Virus record (IMG/VR): IMGVR_UViG_3300021376_002614
Span: 1 to 48,537 of that record
Length of the DNA: 48,537 nt
Origin: a virus
Strand: one strand, 5' to 3'
Below are positions 25,247-33,356 of the stretch, piece after piece. The position numbers and the translations under genes are program-made. The notes beneath the pieces were generated by a model. It saw only the letters and a program-made list of their open reading frames with translations. It did no database searches and was not told where the DNA came from. How positions within the stretch are numbered: the stretch's first letter is position 1; each line of letters begins with the position of its first letter.

Positions 25247-25830
25247 TTCGATTTTAGAACCCGTTTTGTAGGAATTAAATCTTCTGCTTTCCGCCTTAGT
25301 TCTGCCGCTTGTTTACTTAACTTGTCTGCCTCACTTCTGTATTTTTTAGCTAAATCTTCAGGAGACAATTGTTTGTCAGAATTTGTTGCTTGGTCATCTT
25401 GTACAGGAGGTAATTCTTTAGAAGATGTATCTACTTTTGTGCTATCTTGAAGAGCAAGATCTTGTACACTTACTCCTTTTTGCTCTGCAATATTTTGATT
25501 TAATTCCGCTAAATTAATTCTACTTTGAGTATTAGGAATCATTTCAATTTTATCTGTAGGCATTTTTACTAAAAGCCCTCTTCTGTGCAAAGACGAAAGC
25601 ATATTTGAGCCATCTGAAAAAAGATTTCTAGCTAAAACTTCTGCTAATTCATATGCTGATTGTCCTGCGTTTGACTCTACTATACTAATAAGTGAGTCAT
25701 GCTGCTCACCCTCTAATTTATCGGTTGGTATTATTAAGCAATTATATGCATCGTTTGGAATAGTCCTATAAGCTATCAGACATTTTCTTCCTGTATCAAT
25801 AGCTCGTCCTACGTGTTTAATATTTTGCAT
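25243..25830 (-). CDS. Conserved phage hypothetical protein with C-terminal coiled coil
   Basis: 195 residues. The N-terminal ~110 residues (MQNIKHVGRAIDTGRKCLIA; YNCLIIPTDKL; HDSLISIVESNAGQSAYELA) appear folded and globular. A Gln/Asp/Ser-rich linker follows, and residues ~155-185 (SPEDLAKKYRSEADKLSKQA) form a probable coiled coil. No catalytic motif is seen. The gene is coupled to the 106-residue gene downstream and lies two bases from the small gene upstream. The layout suggests a virion or assembly protein; function unknown. Confidence 0.6.
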   Translation of the reverse strand: MQNIKHVGRAIDTGRKCLIAYRTIPNDAYNCLIIPTDKLEGEQHDSLISIVESNAGQSAYELAEVLARNLFSDGSNMLSSLHRRGLLVKMPTDKIEMIPNTQSRINLAELNQNIAEQKGVSVQDLALQDSTKVDTSSKELPPVQDDQATNSDKQLSPEDLAKKYRSEADKLSKQAAELRRKAEDLIPTKRVLKSK

Positions 25831-25832
25831 TA

Positions 25833-26060
25833 TTAAACTCCGGTAGGTGTTTTCGGAATACTATTTAGGAAATTTTGAAGTTTACTATACACAGTTCCTA
25901 CTGCTATCATTTCGCTTGGTCTAAATGCTCCCCTAGAACTAGCTAAATCTATTACTTGTCTAATATTGTTTAGATCCGTAATTGTAAGGTCAGGTGTTTC
26001 TGTCTGTGGTACTTCTTGTCCAGGCAGCTGAGTTTCTACCGTTTTTGTTTCTTCTTTCAT
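25833..26060 (-). CDS. Small hypothetical protein
   Basis: 75 residues with a good AAAGGAG ribosome-binding site. An acidic, Pro/Thr-rich N-terminus (EETKTVETQLPGQEVPQTE) leads into a helical C-terminal half (LNNIRQVIDLASSRGAFRPS, then EMIAVGTVYSKLQNFLNSI). This resembles small phage proteins found next to structural or replication genes. No function assigned. Confidence 0.6.
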   Translation of the reverse strand: MKEETKTVETQLPGQEVPQTETPDLTITDLNNIRQVIDLASSRGAFRPSEMIAVGTVYSKLQNFLNSIPKTPTGV

Positions 26061-26099
26061 TTGTTCTCCTTTAAAATAGGTATTATTTTTAATTAGCTA

Positions 26100-26378
26100 T
26101 TATTCTTCAAAGGTATAGGCAAGACTGAAATAAGTCAGTTCTTTTTCCTGCTCAAATCCAATTTTCGTTACATACAAGAATTGATTGTTAATTAAATCTA
26201 TACCTTGACCAATATAATATCTTCCATTCATATTATGATATATCCACCGATTAATATGCTTGACTATGTATGGAGAATATTTATAAATTTTTGTGAAATA
26301 AAAATGATTTGCTGGAAATTGAACTCTACGCAGTTTTAATATATTAAGAGAATTTACCTTTCCGGTTTTTAAACTCAT
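26100..26378 (-). CDS. Small hypothetical protein
   Basis: 92 residues, overlapping the upstream metallopeptidase stop by 4 bases (ATGA). It is aromatic- and basic-rich (HFYFTKIYKYSPYIVKHINR; MNGRYYIGQGIDLINNQFL), probably a small beta protein. Coupled translation suggests it works with the VWA metallopeptidase or is simply carried with it. Not recognised. Confidence 0.55.
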   Translation of the reverse strand: MSLKTGKVNSLNILKLRRVQFPANHFYFTKIYKYSPYIVKHINRWIYHNMNGRYYIGQGIDLINNQFLYVTKIGFEQEKELTYFSLAYTFEE

Positions 26379-27544
26379 TGCGTTGTTTCATAATAAGCGT
26401 ATGAACCGAAAGGCGGAACAATAGTTTTACTACCATGGATTACAAAGAATGTATCACAATAGTTTTCATCACCCCAGCTACCAAATGGATAGCCATCGGT
26501 AAACATAATAAACTTTTTAGGATGTATGTCATTTTCTTTCATATATTCCCAGTTGCACATAAATTCTGTACCACCACCACCCATAATTTTATATTCAGTA
26601 ATATCGTCACTATACCCGTCAAAGTCTTGTTCGTTATACACTGCTGTATCAAAACACCATAATTTTATTTTATATTCCTTGTACTCGTCCATAATACCTT
26701 TAATTTCGCTTACAAAGTCTTTAGATTGGTCATCGCCTATACTACCTGACATGTCTATCCCAACACAAATGTCAATAGTTTCTGCAAAGTTTGTTCCAGG
26801 AAGGATAGCGTTCATATGCCAACTCTTGCGATTTGGACGTATAAAGGTATAGTCATTTTTAATAATGCTTTGAATTTGTTGACGAAGAATTTCTCTCCAG
26901 TTCATTTTTGGCTCAGTAAGATCCTTAATCATACGCTGGATTTCTTGTGGTGTATTACCTGCACCCGCAGCCTGAGCAGCCTGCATCATTTGCTCTTTTA
27001 TTTCATCACGGATCTGTTTAAGTTCTTCTTTCGTATATTTTGGACGTCCGTCCTTACTATCTTTTTCCCAATCAACGTGTTCGTCTAGCAATTGTCCAAG
27101 AGCTTCTAAAGACTGACAGTCTAAATTCTCAAAGATCTCATCGTAGATCTGCTCAGTGCTTTTACCATAGTGTTTGGTATCGTGGAAGATTTTGATTTTA
27201 GGTGGAACCTCACCAATTCGATCACGAACCAAAGTACCATTTACTGAGTAGTCTGCGGCAGCATTCCAAATAGTTCGATGACGACCTTCAACACGTAGCA
27301 TATGCTCAAACACATTGTGTAGAATTTCATGTGCTACTACGAACTCAACTTGTTTAGTACTAAGATTCTCAAAGAAATTTCTACTGTAAAAAAGATGACG
27401 CCCATCTGTAGCAGCAGTATTACACCAGTCTGTTGCATCTACAATTTTAAGACGAGTAGCCATATTGCCAAAAAACGGATGACGTAATAGTAGTCCAACA
27501 CGGGCTACAATAATCTTATCTACAATAGGATCTAAATGATTCAT
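26375..27544 (-). CDS. VWA-domain metallopeptidase-like protein
   Basis: 389 residues. The N-terminal region holds the zinc motif VVAHEILHNVFEHM (H72, E73, H76). The C-terminal VWA domain starts ICVGIDMSGSIGDD, a MIDAS DxSxS, and continues KLWCFDTAVYNEQD and MGGGGTEFMCNWEY. This is the DUF2201 / VWA-like metallopeptidase type often paired with MoxR ATPases, which remodel or activate protein complexes; in phages the role is unresolved. The gene has its own promoter region at 27559-27599 and an AGGAG ribosome-binding site. Confidence 0.85.
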   Translation of the reverse strand: MNHLDPIVDKIIVARVGLLLRHPFFGNMATRLKIVDATDWCNTAATDGRHLFYSRNFFENLSTKQVEFVVAHEILHNVFEHMLRVEGRHRTIWNAAADYSVNGTLVRDRIGEVPPKIKIFHDTKHYGKSTEQIYDEIFENLDCQSLEALGQLLDEHVDWEKDSKDGRPKYTKEELKQIRDEIKEQMMQAAQAAGAGNTPQEIQRMIKDLTEPKMNWREILRQQIQSIIKNDYTFIRPNRKSWHMNAILPGTNFAETIDICVGIDMSGSIGDDQSKDFVSEIKGIMDEYKEYKIKLWCFDTAVYNEQDFDGYSDDITEYKIMGGGGTEFMCNWEYMKENDIHPKKFIMFTDGYPFGSWGDENYCDTFFVIHGSKTIVPPFGSYAYYETTQ

Positions 27545-27558
27545 AATTTGCTCCTGTG

Positions 27559-27566
27559 TATTTATG
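27559..27566 (-). promoter_or_regulatory. Late-promoter-like element before the VWA gene
   Basis: On the minus strand CATAAATA, one base from TATAAATA, lies 15 bases before the ATG at 27544 with AGGAG between them. It is downstream of the sigma70-like promoter at 27571-27599, so the gene may be transcribed early and late. Confidence 0.35.
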
Positions 27567-27570
27567 GCAA

Positions 27571-27599
27571 AGTATAACAGGGACTAAAGTCCCTGTCAA
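27571..27599 (-). promoter_or_regulatory. Sigma70-type promoter with a palindromic spacer
   Basis: Minus strand: -35 TTGACA (27599-27594), 17-base spacer, -10 TATACT (27576-27571). Bases 27577-27596 form a perfect inverted repeat ACAGGGACT-2-AGTCCCTGT, overlapping the -35 end and filling the spacer. It sits in the 72-base gap between moxR-like and VWA genes. It looks like an operator; the dyad could also be a weak terminator for the upstream gene, but no T-run follows. Confidence 0.7.
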
Positions 27600-27616
27600 T
27601 TGTGCCTATTTTCAAA

Positions 27617-28708
27617 TTATCGTTTCTCTGTGGCAGCCGCGATGTATTTGCCGTATTTTGCATGAAATTCATCAAAACATTTAATTTCATCAGGGTCTAA
27701 AGGTAGCTGATATTGTGTAAGTGCTAATTTTGTTCCCATAACTACAAGTTCAGTTTCAAAATTTTCCATGATAAATTCAAAGAAATAATTCACTTGATTG
27801 TTCCAGTCTTTAGCATTTTTGCTGCATGCATCTTGTAGTTCATAACAGAGACTAACAGTCAGACTGTACATAGCAGAAATTTCTTTAGTCTCTAATTTTT
27901 TTACTTTTCCTTTAAGAATATCTGTAGGATCAGGCAGTTTAGATGCAACCTTACGATGTGCCATAAACTTAATAGCAAGACCTTCTCCGACGGCACCTGA
28001 AACCAAATCGGTCAAAGTGTTTTCATCTTCGTCGTCATCAAACAAGAGTTCAGAAACAAAGGTCCAGCTACGTGGTGTGGCAAAAGCACGTGAAGCAGAT
28101 TTTGGCTCGAAGTCGTAGAGATCCTTTTTGCTGAAAGTCAAAAAGCCAACTACGTCCTTGTGGATACGATTATCCACAGCCCAAGTAAAGTAGTCATCCC
28201 AGTCTACCTTCATTTCCAAATGCACAAAGCGGTTAGCCAACGGAGCAGGCATGCGATACGTAACACCTCTGTCAGTTTCACGGTTACCTGCCGCAACAAT
28301 ATGTACATTGTCTGGCAAACGATAAGTACCAACGCGGCGATTAAGAACCAGCTGATACGCCGCAGCTTGAACGGCAGGTGCTGCACTGTTCATTTCATCC
28401 ATAAAAAGTATGATCATTTTATGTTTTTCTGCCACTGCATCATCTGGAAGCTCAATAGGAGGCGCCCAGAGCATTTTACTTTGGTTAGAGTCAAAGTAGG
28501 GAATACCTTTGATGTCTGTAGGCTCCCAAAGGCTTAGACGAATGTCAATAACGTGAGCCTCTAGTTCTTCGCCAATTTGTTTGACAATGTCAGACTTGCC
28601 TATACCTGGTGGGCCCCATAAAAATAACGGACGTTTAGCTTTAAAAGCTCGGCGAATACTATTTTTCGCTGCCTTTGGTCCTACTGTACGACTTGTAATT
28701 TCGCTCAT
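27617..28708 (-). CDS. MoxR-family AAA+ ATPase
   Basis: 363 residues. Walker A is WGPPGIGKSDIV (residues 31-42), Walker B MIILFMDEMNSA, sensor 1 HIVAAGNRETD, and an Arg-rich segment MPAPLANRFVHLEM follows, all typical of MoxR ATPases. These hydrolyse ATP to remodel complexes, usually with a VWA-domain partner, and that partner is the next gene downstream. A consensus-like promoter lies at 28756-28784. The C-terminal ~130 residues are family-specific helices. The pair is known in T4-like cyanophages but its function in infection is unsettled. Confidence 0.88.
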   Translation of the reverse strand: MSEITSRTVGPKAAKNSIRRAFKAKRPLFLWGPPGIGKSDIVKQIGEELEAHVIDIRLSLWEPTDIKGIPYFDSNQSKMLWAPPIELPDDAVAEKHKMIILFMDEMNSAAPAVQAAAYQLVLNRRVGTYRLPDNVHIVAAGNRETDRGVTYRMPAPLANRFVHLEMKVDWDDYFTWAVDNRIHKDVVGFLTFSKKDLYDFEPKSASRAFATPRSWTFVSELLFDDDEDENTLTDLVSGAVGEGLAIKFMAHRKVASKLPDPTDILKGKVKKLETKEISAMYSLTVSLCYELQDACSKNAKDWNNQVNYFFEFIMENFETELVVMGTKLALTQYQLPLDPDEIKCFDEFHAKYGKYIAAATEKR

Positions 28709-28755
28709 GTATACTCCTATAGTTTAACGAACGTAGTTTGTTTGAACTAGCCTTT

Positions 28756-28784
28756 ATTGTACAGTATTTAGATATCTTAGTCAA
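28756..28784 (-). promoter_or_regulatory. Sigma70-type promoter for the MoxR gene
   Basis: Minus strand: TTGACT (28784-28779), 17-base spacer, TACAAT (28761-28756). Five of six bases match consensus in each box. It lies in the 84-base gap upstream of the ATG at 28708, preceded by an AGGAG-like ribosome-binding site, and supports expression by host polymerase. Confidence 0.65.
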
Positions 28785-28792
28785 GCAGAAAT

Positions 28793-29200
28793 TTAGTCAT
28801 CCTCACTATTTTGATTAGATCTGGTTTTGGCATTCATGGCTTTTACCAATCCAAATTTTCGAATGTCATCTGAAAACAACATCAACTCAAAACTTTTCTT
28901 TTCAGAAAATACAACAATTATTTGATTAGTTAGATAATAAGGACTGTCCATATGACGATCAAAAAATATTATTGTTTGTGGACTTAAGTCAATTGGCTGA
29001 GTGAATGGTATTTCAAAACTTTTTAATTCTAAAGTTTCAGTTAAAAATTTAAATCCTTCGTAGTTTAGTCTTAGTCCTCCTACGTCTTTAGAACGATGAC
29101 TCTGCCACCATTTGTACAAATGGTGTTTTACATTAGCACTGTCGATACTTCGTTCATTTTGTTTAAGGAAAATTTTTGTATATGTTTCTTTCGAAATCAT
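28793..29200 (-). CDS. Hypothetical protein
   Basis: 135 residues, coupled ATGA to the upstream gene. The N-terminus is basic and helical (KIFLKQNERSIDSANVKHHL; KWWQSHRSKDVGGLRLN). A beta-rich half follows (TIIFFDRHMDSPYYLTNQII, then VVFSEKKSFELMLF), and the C-terminus is charged. Its shape suggests a small phage regulatory or structural protein. No family is recognised and no catalytic motif is seen. Confidence 0.6.
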   Translation of the reverse strand: MISKETYTKIFLKQNERSIDSANVKHHLYKWWQSHRSKDVGGLRLNYEGFKFLTETLELKSFEIPFTQPIDLSPQTIIFFDRHMDSPYYLTNQIIVVFSEKKSFELMLFSDDIRKFGLVKAMNAKTRSNQNSEDD

Positions 29201-29481
29201 TTAAAAACTTCACCTTTTGTTAATTTTACAACTTGAAAGTCTTGACAATTAAATTGAGAGTTTAATTTACTACATAGGTTGTGTGCATGACCAGGATTAG
29301 CAAAGCTGACTTTTTTGTATTTTGGCCCAGGATAACTTGTAATACTTGATGAGCTTTTTAAATTGAATGGGTTTCCTTTGTAAAATACTGCCCACACAGC
29401 TTCCGCTTCAAGTATTTGTTCACTTTTATAGTTTTTTTTATTAATATATTCTAAAAGTATTGTTGGCTTTGGTCTTGACAT
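29197..29481 (-). CDS. Small hypothetical protein
   Basis: 94 residues. It contains AEAVWAVFYKGNPFNLKSSS and a PGPKYKKVSFANPGHAHNLC stretch, a mix of basic and aromatic residues that suggests a small alpha-beta domain, perhaps nucleic-acid binding. The ribosome-binding site is AAAGGA and a late-promoter-like GATAAATA lies upstream at 29507-29514. It is coupled to the next gene. Function unknown. Confidence 0.6.
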   Translation of the reverse strand: MSRPKPTILLEYINKKNYKSEQILEAEAVWAVFYKGNPFNLKSSSSITSYPGPKYKKVSFANPGHAHNLCSKLNSQFNCQDFQVVKLTKGEVFK

Positions 29482-29506
29482 ATGCGTCCTTTATTATGTG
29501 CGCATA

Positions 29507-29514
29507 TATTTATC
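29507..29514 (-). promoter_or_regulatory. Late-promoter-like element
   Basis: Minus-strand GATAAATA, one mismatch to TATAAATA, 25 bases upstream of the ATG at 29481. It overlaps the stop codon of the preceding gene. Confidence 0.4.
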
Positions 29515-29755
29515 AATTTTTATTGAAGCCTCCTCCATCCATTTCTATGGATACCTGTGTATTATTTTCTTTTGTTAAATGTACTAACAACGATTCATAA
29601 TCTTGTAATAATTTTAATGAAATTTCAGCTAAACAGAATGCTAGTGTTTTGGCTGTTTTTATGTCTATTTTGATTTCTTTCTGTTGAGAAAGTTCAGCAG
29701 ATTTAACCTGTTGAATGAATTGTGTCAATGGTAATGTATTAATCGGATTTAACAT
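29513..29755 (-). CDS. Small hypothetical protein
   Basis: 80 residues, helical (TQFIQQVKSAELSQQKEIKI; AKTLAFCLAEISLKLLQDYE), ending in a Gly/Asn-rich tail (EMDGGGFNKN). No transmembrane or catalytic motif. It overlaps the preceding gene by 17 bases and follows it in the same direction. The helical, acidic-to-basic pattern could suit a dimeric accessory protein, but nothing identifies it. Confidence 0.55.
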   Translation of the reverse strand: MLNPINTLPLTQFIQQVKSAELSQQKEIKIDIKTAKTLAFCLAEISLKLLQDYESLLVHLTKENNTQVSIEMDGGGFNKN

Positions 29756-30212
29756 GTTGCATTGCCTGTTTCAATTCAATATCAGTTTTATAAGGTCCTT
29801 TATTTTCATACCGTTCTATTGTAATTTGTTTTGGGCAAAAACTTTTTACCCAGCCTTTATTGAATTTAATTAAGTAATATCCTGCGCAGTAGAGACTTTT
29901 ACTTGCGGGACTTTTGGTAAACAATGGCAGTTTTTTCCTTAAATCGAAAATAGGATTGAAAGGATAACAGCTAGTTGGATAACCGTACATTTCTTTTTTG
30001 TCATCTGTTTTTACACTAACGTTGTCATGTATTTGAAAAAATTCTCTACCAAATGTATTTTCAATATCAGATTTTTTTAGAAAAGTTTCTCCCTGTTTAC
30101 TGCTTATTAAATATCTGTTTTTTTCAAATTTATGTAACAATCCTATTTTTACACCGTTATTTTCTACGATCCAAAATTTTCCATCTATGATAGGTTTAGC
30201 TTTTATGTTCAT
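29739..30212 (-). CDS. Hypothetical protein downstream of the nuclease
   Basis: 157 residues from the ATG at 30212, preferred over one 27 bases upstream because AAGG lies about 8 bases before it. The N-terminal MNIKAKPIIDGKFWIVENNG and VKIGLLHKFEKNRYLISS look like a small beta-barrel domain. The C-terminal half contains SLYCAGYYLIKFNKGWVKSF. The gene starts inside the 3' end of the RNase H-like gene, implying coupling with it. A role in DNA metabolism is possible by position only. Confidence 0.6.
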   Translation of the reverse strand: MNIKAKPIIDGKFWIVENNGVKIGLLHKFEKNRYLISSKQGETFLKKSDIENTFGREFFQIHDNVSVKTDDKKEMYGYPTSCYPFNPIFDLRKKLPLFTKSPASKSLYCAGYYLIKFNKGWVKSFCPKQITIERYENKGPYKTDIELKQAMQHVKSD

Positions 30213-31194
30213 AAGGATACCTTGCTTGAAACGGAACACTGTATAAATTTATATTTTCAATTATTTTTTTCATGTCATACAATTGACAGAATTTAAGTAA
30301 CCTGATACCAACTTGTGATACATTTTTTGGATTTGATATTGCTGTGTTAATAGTAGAAGTCATTTCATTTTTTATATCTAAAGGTTGAGCATTAAGATCA
30401 ATCAATATACGATTACGTTCATAATCATCTTTTACCCTGTGTTCTTGTCCATTATGATCTACCCATCTTTGAAGCATAAGGTTATTCCAATTATAACCTT
30501 GTTTTAGTCTATCATGAAATGCTTCTAATAACCCTACTGTATTTTTTGTTCCTTTTGTTCTAACTCCTGGATAAGCGCTAAAAACATTATCACCAGAATC
30601 TCCTCTAATACATTTTTCAAATAGGAGCCATTCTGGATTTGGTGGTAGAGCTTCTGCTTTTGTTTTCTTATCAATTATTGAGTTATTCTTTTTATCAAAG
30701 ATACCTTTATTTGTAGTTGTTGTTTCATTTACTCCATTGTATTGCTTGACATTTTCTGAAATTAATTGTGCAAAATCGCTATCAGTGCTGATAATGATAT
30801 GATTGTCATCAGGATGATTTTTAATAAATCCTGCAATTAGATCATCTGCTTCTAAAATAGGATTGTGCAAGACTGTACAATTTGTTTTTTCAATTATAAA
30901 TTCTTTAAACTTATCAAATGTTTCCCAGAATAATTTATCTTCTTCTTGTTCTTTTGGAGTCATTGCATTGCGAATTTCCTGACGATTACGCTTGTAAGGC
31001 TTGTATACATCTTTACGCCAGCTACGGCCTTCTAGGCAAAAAACAACATGATCACCGTTAAAATCTTTCCATGCTTTTTTAATACTATTAAGCATGATAT
31101 GTAATGCCATGCCAATTTTAGTATCTGCGTCTCCTTTGACAACGTGTCTACTACGGAAAAATGTATTAGCAGTATCTACTAAAATATAGTTCAT
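30196..31194 (-). CDS. rnh: T4 RNase H-like 5'-3' exo/flap nuclease
   Basis: 332 residues, close to the ~305 of T4 RNase H. The acidic active site is visible in NYILVDTANTFFRSR, NPILEADDLIAGF, IIISTDSDFAQL and RGDSGDNVFSAYPGV, the last being the helix-hairpin-helix/acidic motif of the FEN family. GRSWRKDVYKPYKRNRQ is the basic DNA-contact region. The enzyme removes RNA primers and 5' flaps during lagging-strand synthesis. It is ATGA-coupled to the coiled-coil gene upstream and agrees with the T4-type polymerase and clamp in this window. Confidence 0.9.
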   Translation of the reverse strand: MNYILVDTANTFFRSRHVVKGDADTKIGMALHIMLNSIKKAWKDFNGDHVVFCLEGRSWRKDVYKPYKRNRQEIRNAMTPKEQEEDKLFWETFDKFKEFIIEKTNCTVLHNPILEADDLIAGFIKNHPDDNHIIISTDSDFAQLISENVKQYNGVNETTTTNKGIFDKKNNSIIDKKTKAEALPPNPEWLLFEKCIRGDSGDNVFSAYPGVRTKGTKNTVGLLEAFHDRLKQGYNWNNLMLQRWVDHNGQEHRVKDDYERNRILIDLNAQPLDIKNEMTSTINTAISNPKNVSQVGIRLLKFCQLYDMKKIIENINLYSVPFQARYPYEHKS

Positions 31195-31661
31195 GATATT
31201 TCAGATTTTCCTTTTGATATAGGAACAACGTTTATAAATCCAGAAGCTCTGTTTGTATCTAATCCTTCTTCTTCCAGCATATTTCTAACGATATCTTTAA
31301 ACCATCTATCAACGATTTCTTCTTCTGGGTCACTTTCAAATCCATATCCTGCTTCTCTTAATTGTATAATAAAATACTCGTTCCAGTCAAGTTCAAAAAA
31401 TCCATTTCTAACATTTTCATTGTTCACTTTTGTTTCTAAAACTGCTATCCAAGGTTCTTTTCTCATTGTAGCTTTTTCTTTTGCACTTAAGTTTTTTTCT
31501 TTTTGTTTTTCAATAACTTTTGAAAGTGCTGTTTCAGCATTTTGTTGAGCCTGTTCTGCTTTAGTTACAAGCAGCTTGGTTTCCTGAATAGTCTGCTCCA
31601 TTTCTTCAATAGTCTGTTCCATTTTGGTTATACCAAATATTTTCTTTAATAAGTCTTTCAT
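31191..31661 (-). CDS. Coiled-coil hypothetical protein
   Basis: 156 residues. I take the ATG at 31661, one base after the upstream stop and before MKDLLKKIFG; an earlier in-frame ATG at 31694 lies inside the membrane-protein gene. Residues ~14-60 form a heptad-like coiled coil (EQTIEEMEQTIQETKLLVTK). The second half (GFFELDWNEYFIIQLREAG; EEEIVDRWFKDIVRNMLEEE) is acidic and conserved-looking. Soluble, with no known domain. It precedes the nuclease, so a replication or virion role is possible. Confidence 0.6.
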   Translation of the reverse strand: MKDLLKKIFGITKMEQTIEEMEQTIQETKLLVTKAEQAQQNAETALSKVIEKQKEKNLSAKEKATMRKEPWIAVLETKVNNENVRNGFFELDWNEYFIIQLREAGYGFESDPEEEIVDRWFKDIVRNMLEEEGLDTNRASGFINVVPISKGKSEIS

Positions 31662-31662
31662 A

Positions 31663-31953
31663 TTAATACCATTCCATAGCTCTGCCAAAACCAAATAAGT
31701 GTAGGAAAGAAAAATAACAGGTCATGACTAGGGGCCAACCTGCTCCTCTCCTAACAAAACCTAATATACTAAAAACGGCTCCTGTAAAACTTACAGGATA
31801 GATTAAATGCATTGGTGGGTGTTGGGCTGTCACACTAATCCACGTCATAGAAATAAAAACATGTATACTAGCAATTGTTTCATAATAGAAAGCACGTCTG
31901 TCGCTGGTATAACTCCTAATCCAAAATTCTTTTACTTTTTCCCATAAGGACAT
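31663..31953 (-). CDS. Small membrane protein
   Basis: 96 residues from the ATG at 31953, which overlaps the queE stop as TAATG with a GGGGAA-like ribosome-binding site; an ATG 12 bases upstream is less likely. It has about three hydrophobic spans (ETIASIHVFISMTWISVTA; HLIYPVSFTGAVFSILGFV; WPLVMTCYFSFLHLFGFG). It could sit in the inner membrane as a transporter-like or accessory protein. No family identified. Confidence 0.55.
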   Translation of the reverse strand: MSLWEKVKEFWIRSYTSDRRAFYYETIASIHVFISMTWISVTAQHPPMHLIYPVSFTGAVFSILGFVRRGAGWPLVMTCYFSFLHLFGFGRAMEWY

Positions 31954-32798
31954 TAGGTTCCCCATTCATTCTTAAATAACGGTACTTGTAGTCTATCACT
32001 GTATCTGTAACCTTTTTTCATTGCCATTATAGCCACATTTTTATTATTCATAGCATATATAGACTCTACACCCCCTACGGGCATAAGATAGACTGGTCCA
32101 AAGAATCCATGATCTCTATAACACTCTACTGCCGTTTCTGCTTCTGCTACATCTAGTTCATTAGCAACTACAAATTTGAGATACACAAAACCATGTTCTT
32201 GATACTGCTTTACTACTTCAGGCTTAATTGCATCAGACCACTTTTCCCCACTTACACTAAGTTTTGGACTTACACTAAAGGTTAAACAGTCCCAGCGTCC
32301 CTGCCAGTGGTTTTTCAAAAACTTAGAAAAATCTTCAGTTAACTCTTGGGTTCCGTTTGTTTCAAACGTAAGTTGTTCCAAGTCAACCATCTTGGTATGT
32401 GAAAGGAGATCAGTGTAGGACCTTTGCCACCCAAGGAGAGGTTCACCTCCTGTAATGACGAGGTGTTCATGTTTCCACTGACCATAAGGAAGCATATGTA
32501 CAATGGCATCAACAATACCATCAACTGTAAGCATAGGACTAAGATGCTTAAACCTAACATCCCAGCTAGCATAACTATCACAGCCTGTACTAACCAAAGG
32601 CAAAGATTTATAATCTTCATACTCGTCTGCTTTAATCGCAATAATATTTCTTTCTTCACTAGTTTCTCCTTTAGGCATACCAAAACCGTCACAGGTGAAG
32701 TTGCAGCCAAATGTGCGTAGGAACACACTGGGCACACCCATAAACCTACCTTCACCCTGTATGCTGTAGAATAATTCTGATACTTTTAATTTACTCAT
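31953..32798 (-). CDS. queE: 7-carboxy-7-deazaguanine synthase (radical SAM)
   Basis: 281 residues. The start KLKVSELFYSIQGEG, the second motif GVPSVFLRTFGCNFTC and LVITGGEPLLGWQ are characteristic QueE motifs. The iron-sulfur cysteines appear to be C32, C36 and C73: the usual CxxxCxxC(D/S) is split by a ~36-residue insertion before GCDSYASWD. QueE turns 6-carboxytetrahydropterin into 7-carboxy-7-deazaguanine. It is separated from folE by several small genes on the same strand and works with QueD upstream in the pathway. The product is a precursor of queuosine or of modified DNA bases. Confidence 0.9.
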   Translation of the reverse strand: MSKLKVSELFYSIQGEGRFMGVPSVFLRTFGCNFTCDGFGMPKGETSEERNIIAIKADEYEDYKSLPLVSTGCDSYASWDVRFKHLSPMLTVDGIVDAIVHMLPYGQWKHEHLVITGGEPLLGWQRSYTDLLSHTKMVDLEQLTFETNGTQELTEDFSKFLKNHWQGRWDCLTFSVSPKLSVSGEKWSDAIKPEVVKQYQEHGFVYLKFVVANELDVAEAETAVECYRDHGFFGPVYLMPVGGVESIYAMNNKNVAIMAMKKGYRYSDRLQVPLFKNEWGT

Positions 32799-33079
32799 GT
32801 TTTCATAACTTCCAATGTGGCAATTTTGCTAATCCGTTCGCCAAAGTCCTGTTCGTTAGTAATAATGTATGTAGTAGTATGACTACGATCCATCTTACGA
32901 TCATAATACCTAAACTCCACTACCCGACCACCAACAGCAGGGAATACTTTAAAATTAAGTATAGGCTCAGAACCAACACTATCACTGTCAGCACTTGAAA
33001 TTAAACCTTCTCGAACCTGTTTAGGCTCATGAGTATAATCATTGACCCATTTGGCTAACTTGCGTTTAAGCCATCTCAT
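32795..33079 (-). CDS. Small hypothetical protein upstream of queE
   Basis: 94 residues, coupled to queE by a 4-base ATGA overlap. It has a basic N-terminus (MRWLKRKLAKWVNDYTHEPK) and a beta-rich remainder (VVEFRYYDRKMDRSHTTTYI; EQDFGERISKIATLE). Comparable small proteins occur in T4-like phages without known role. It may bind nucleic acid through the basic segment, but nothing shows this directly. Confidence 0.55.
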   Translation of the reverse strand: MRWLKRKLAKWVNDYTHEPKQVREGLISSADSDSVGSEPILNFKVFPAVGGRVVEFRYYDRKMDRSHTTTYIITNEQDFGERISKIATLEVMKT

Positions 33080-33332
33080 TTTTGTTCTCTATTAATGTTT
33101 TATCTTGTATGTTCCAAAATCGTTCAACTGAACGACAAGCAGAAGTCTGATCAATATAATGCCCTATAAATTTCTCACTTGAATTAGTAAAAGGAAATTC
33201 ATCCTCTAATATTTTACTGATCCAAACAATATGATTATTAACATATTGCCAAACTGTGCCTAGAATTTTACCGTCTGATTCTCTGTAGTAATGTTTTACA
33301 GTGCTTGTCTCAGAACGCCAATTATATGACAT
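33066..33332 (-). CDS. Small hypothetical protein
   Basis: 88 residues starting MSYNWRSETSTVKHYYRESD, with beta strands (KILGTVWQYVNNHIVWISKI) and a TSACRSVERFWNIQD segment. It shares the small aromatic-rich style of its neighbour at 33357 (WR near the N-terminus, short strands). The upstream ribosome-binding site is GAGAGGA. The 3' end overlaps the next gene by 14 bases. Unknown function. Confidence 0.55.
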   Translation of the reverse strand: MSYNWRSETSTVKHYYRESDGKILGTVWQYVNNHIVWISKILEDEFPFTNSSEKFIGHYIDQTSACRSVERFWNIQDKTLIENKNEMA

Positions 33333-33356
33333 TACTCGTCCTCTCCATGGAATTCA

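Noticed and set aside
28160-28537. Plus-strand ORF of 125 codons opposite the MoxR gene
   Set aside because: It is a shadow of the conserved ATPase motifs on the other strand.
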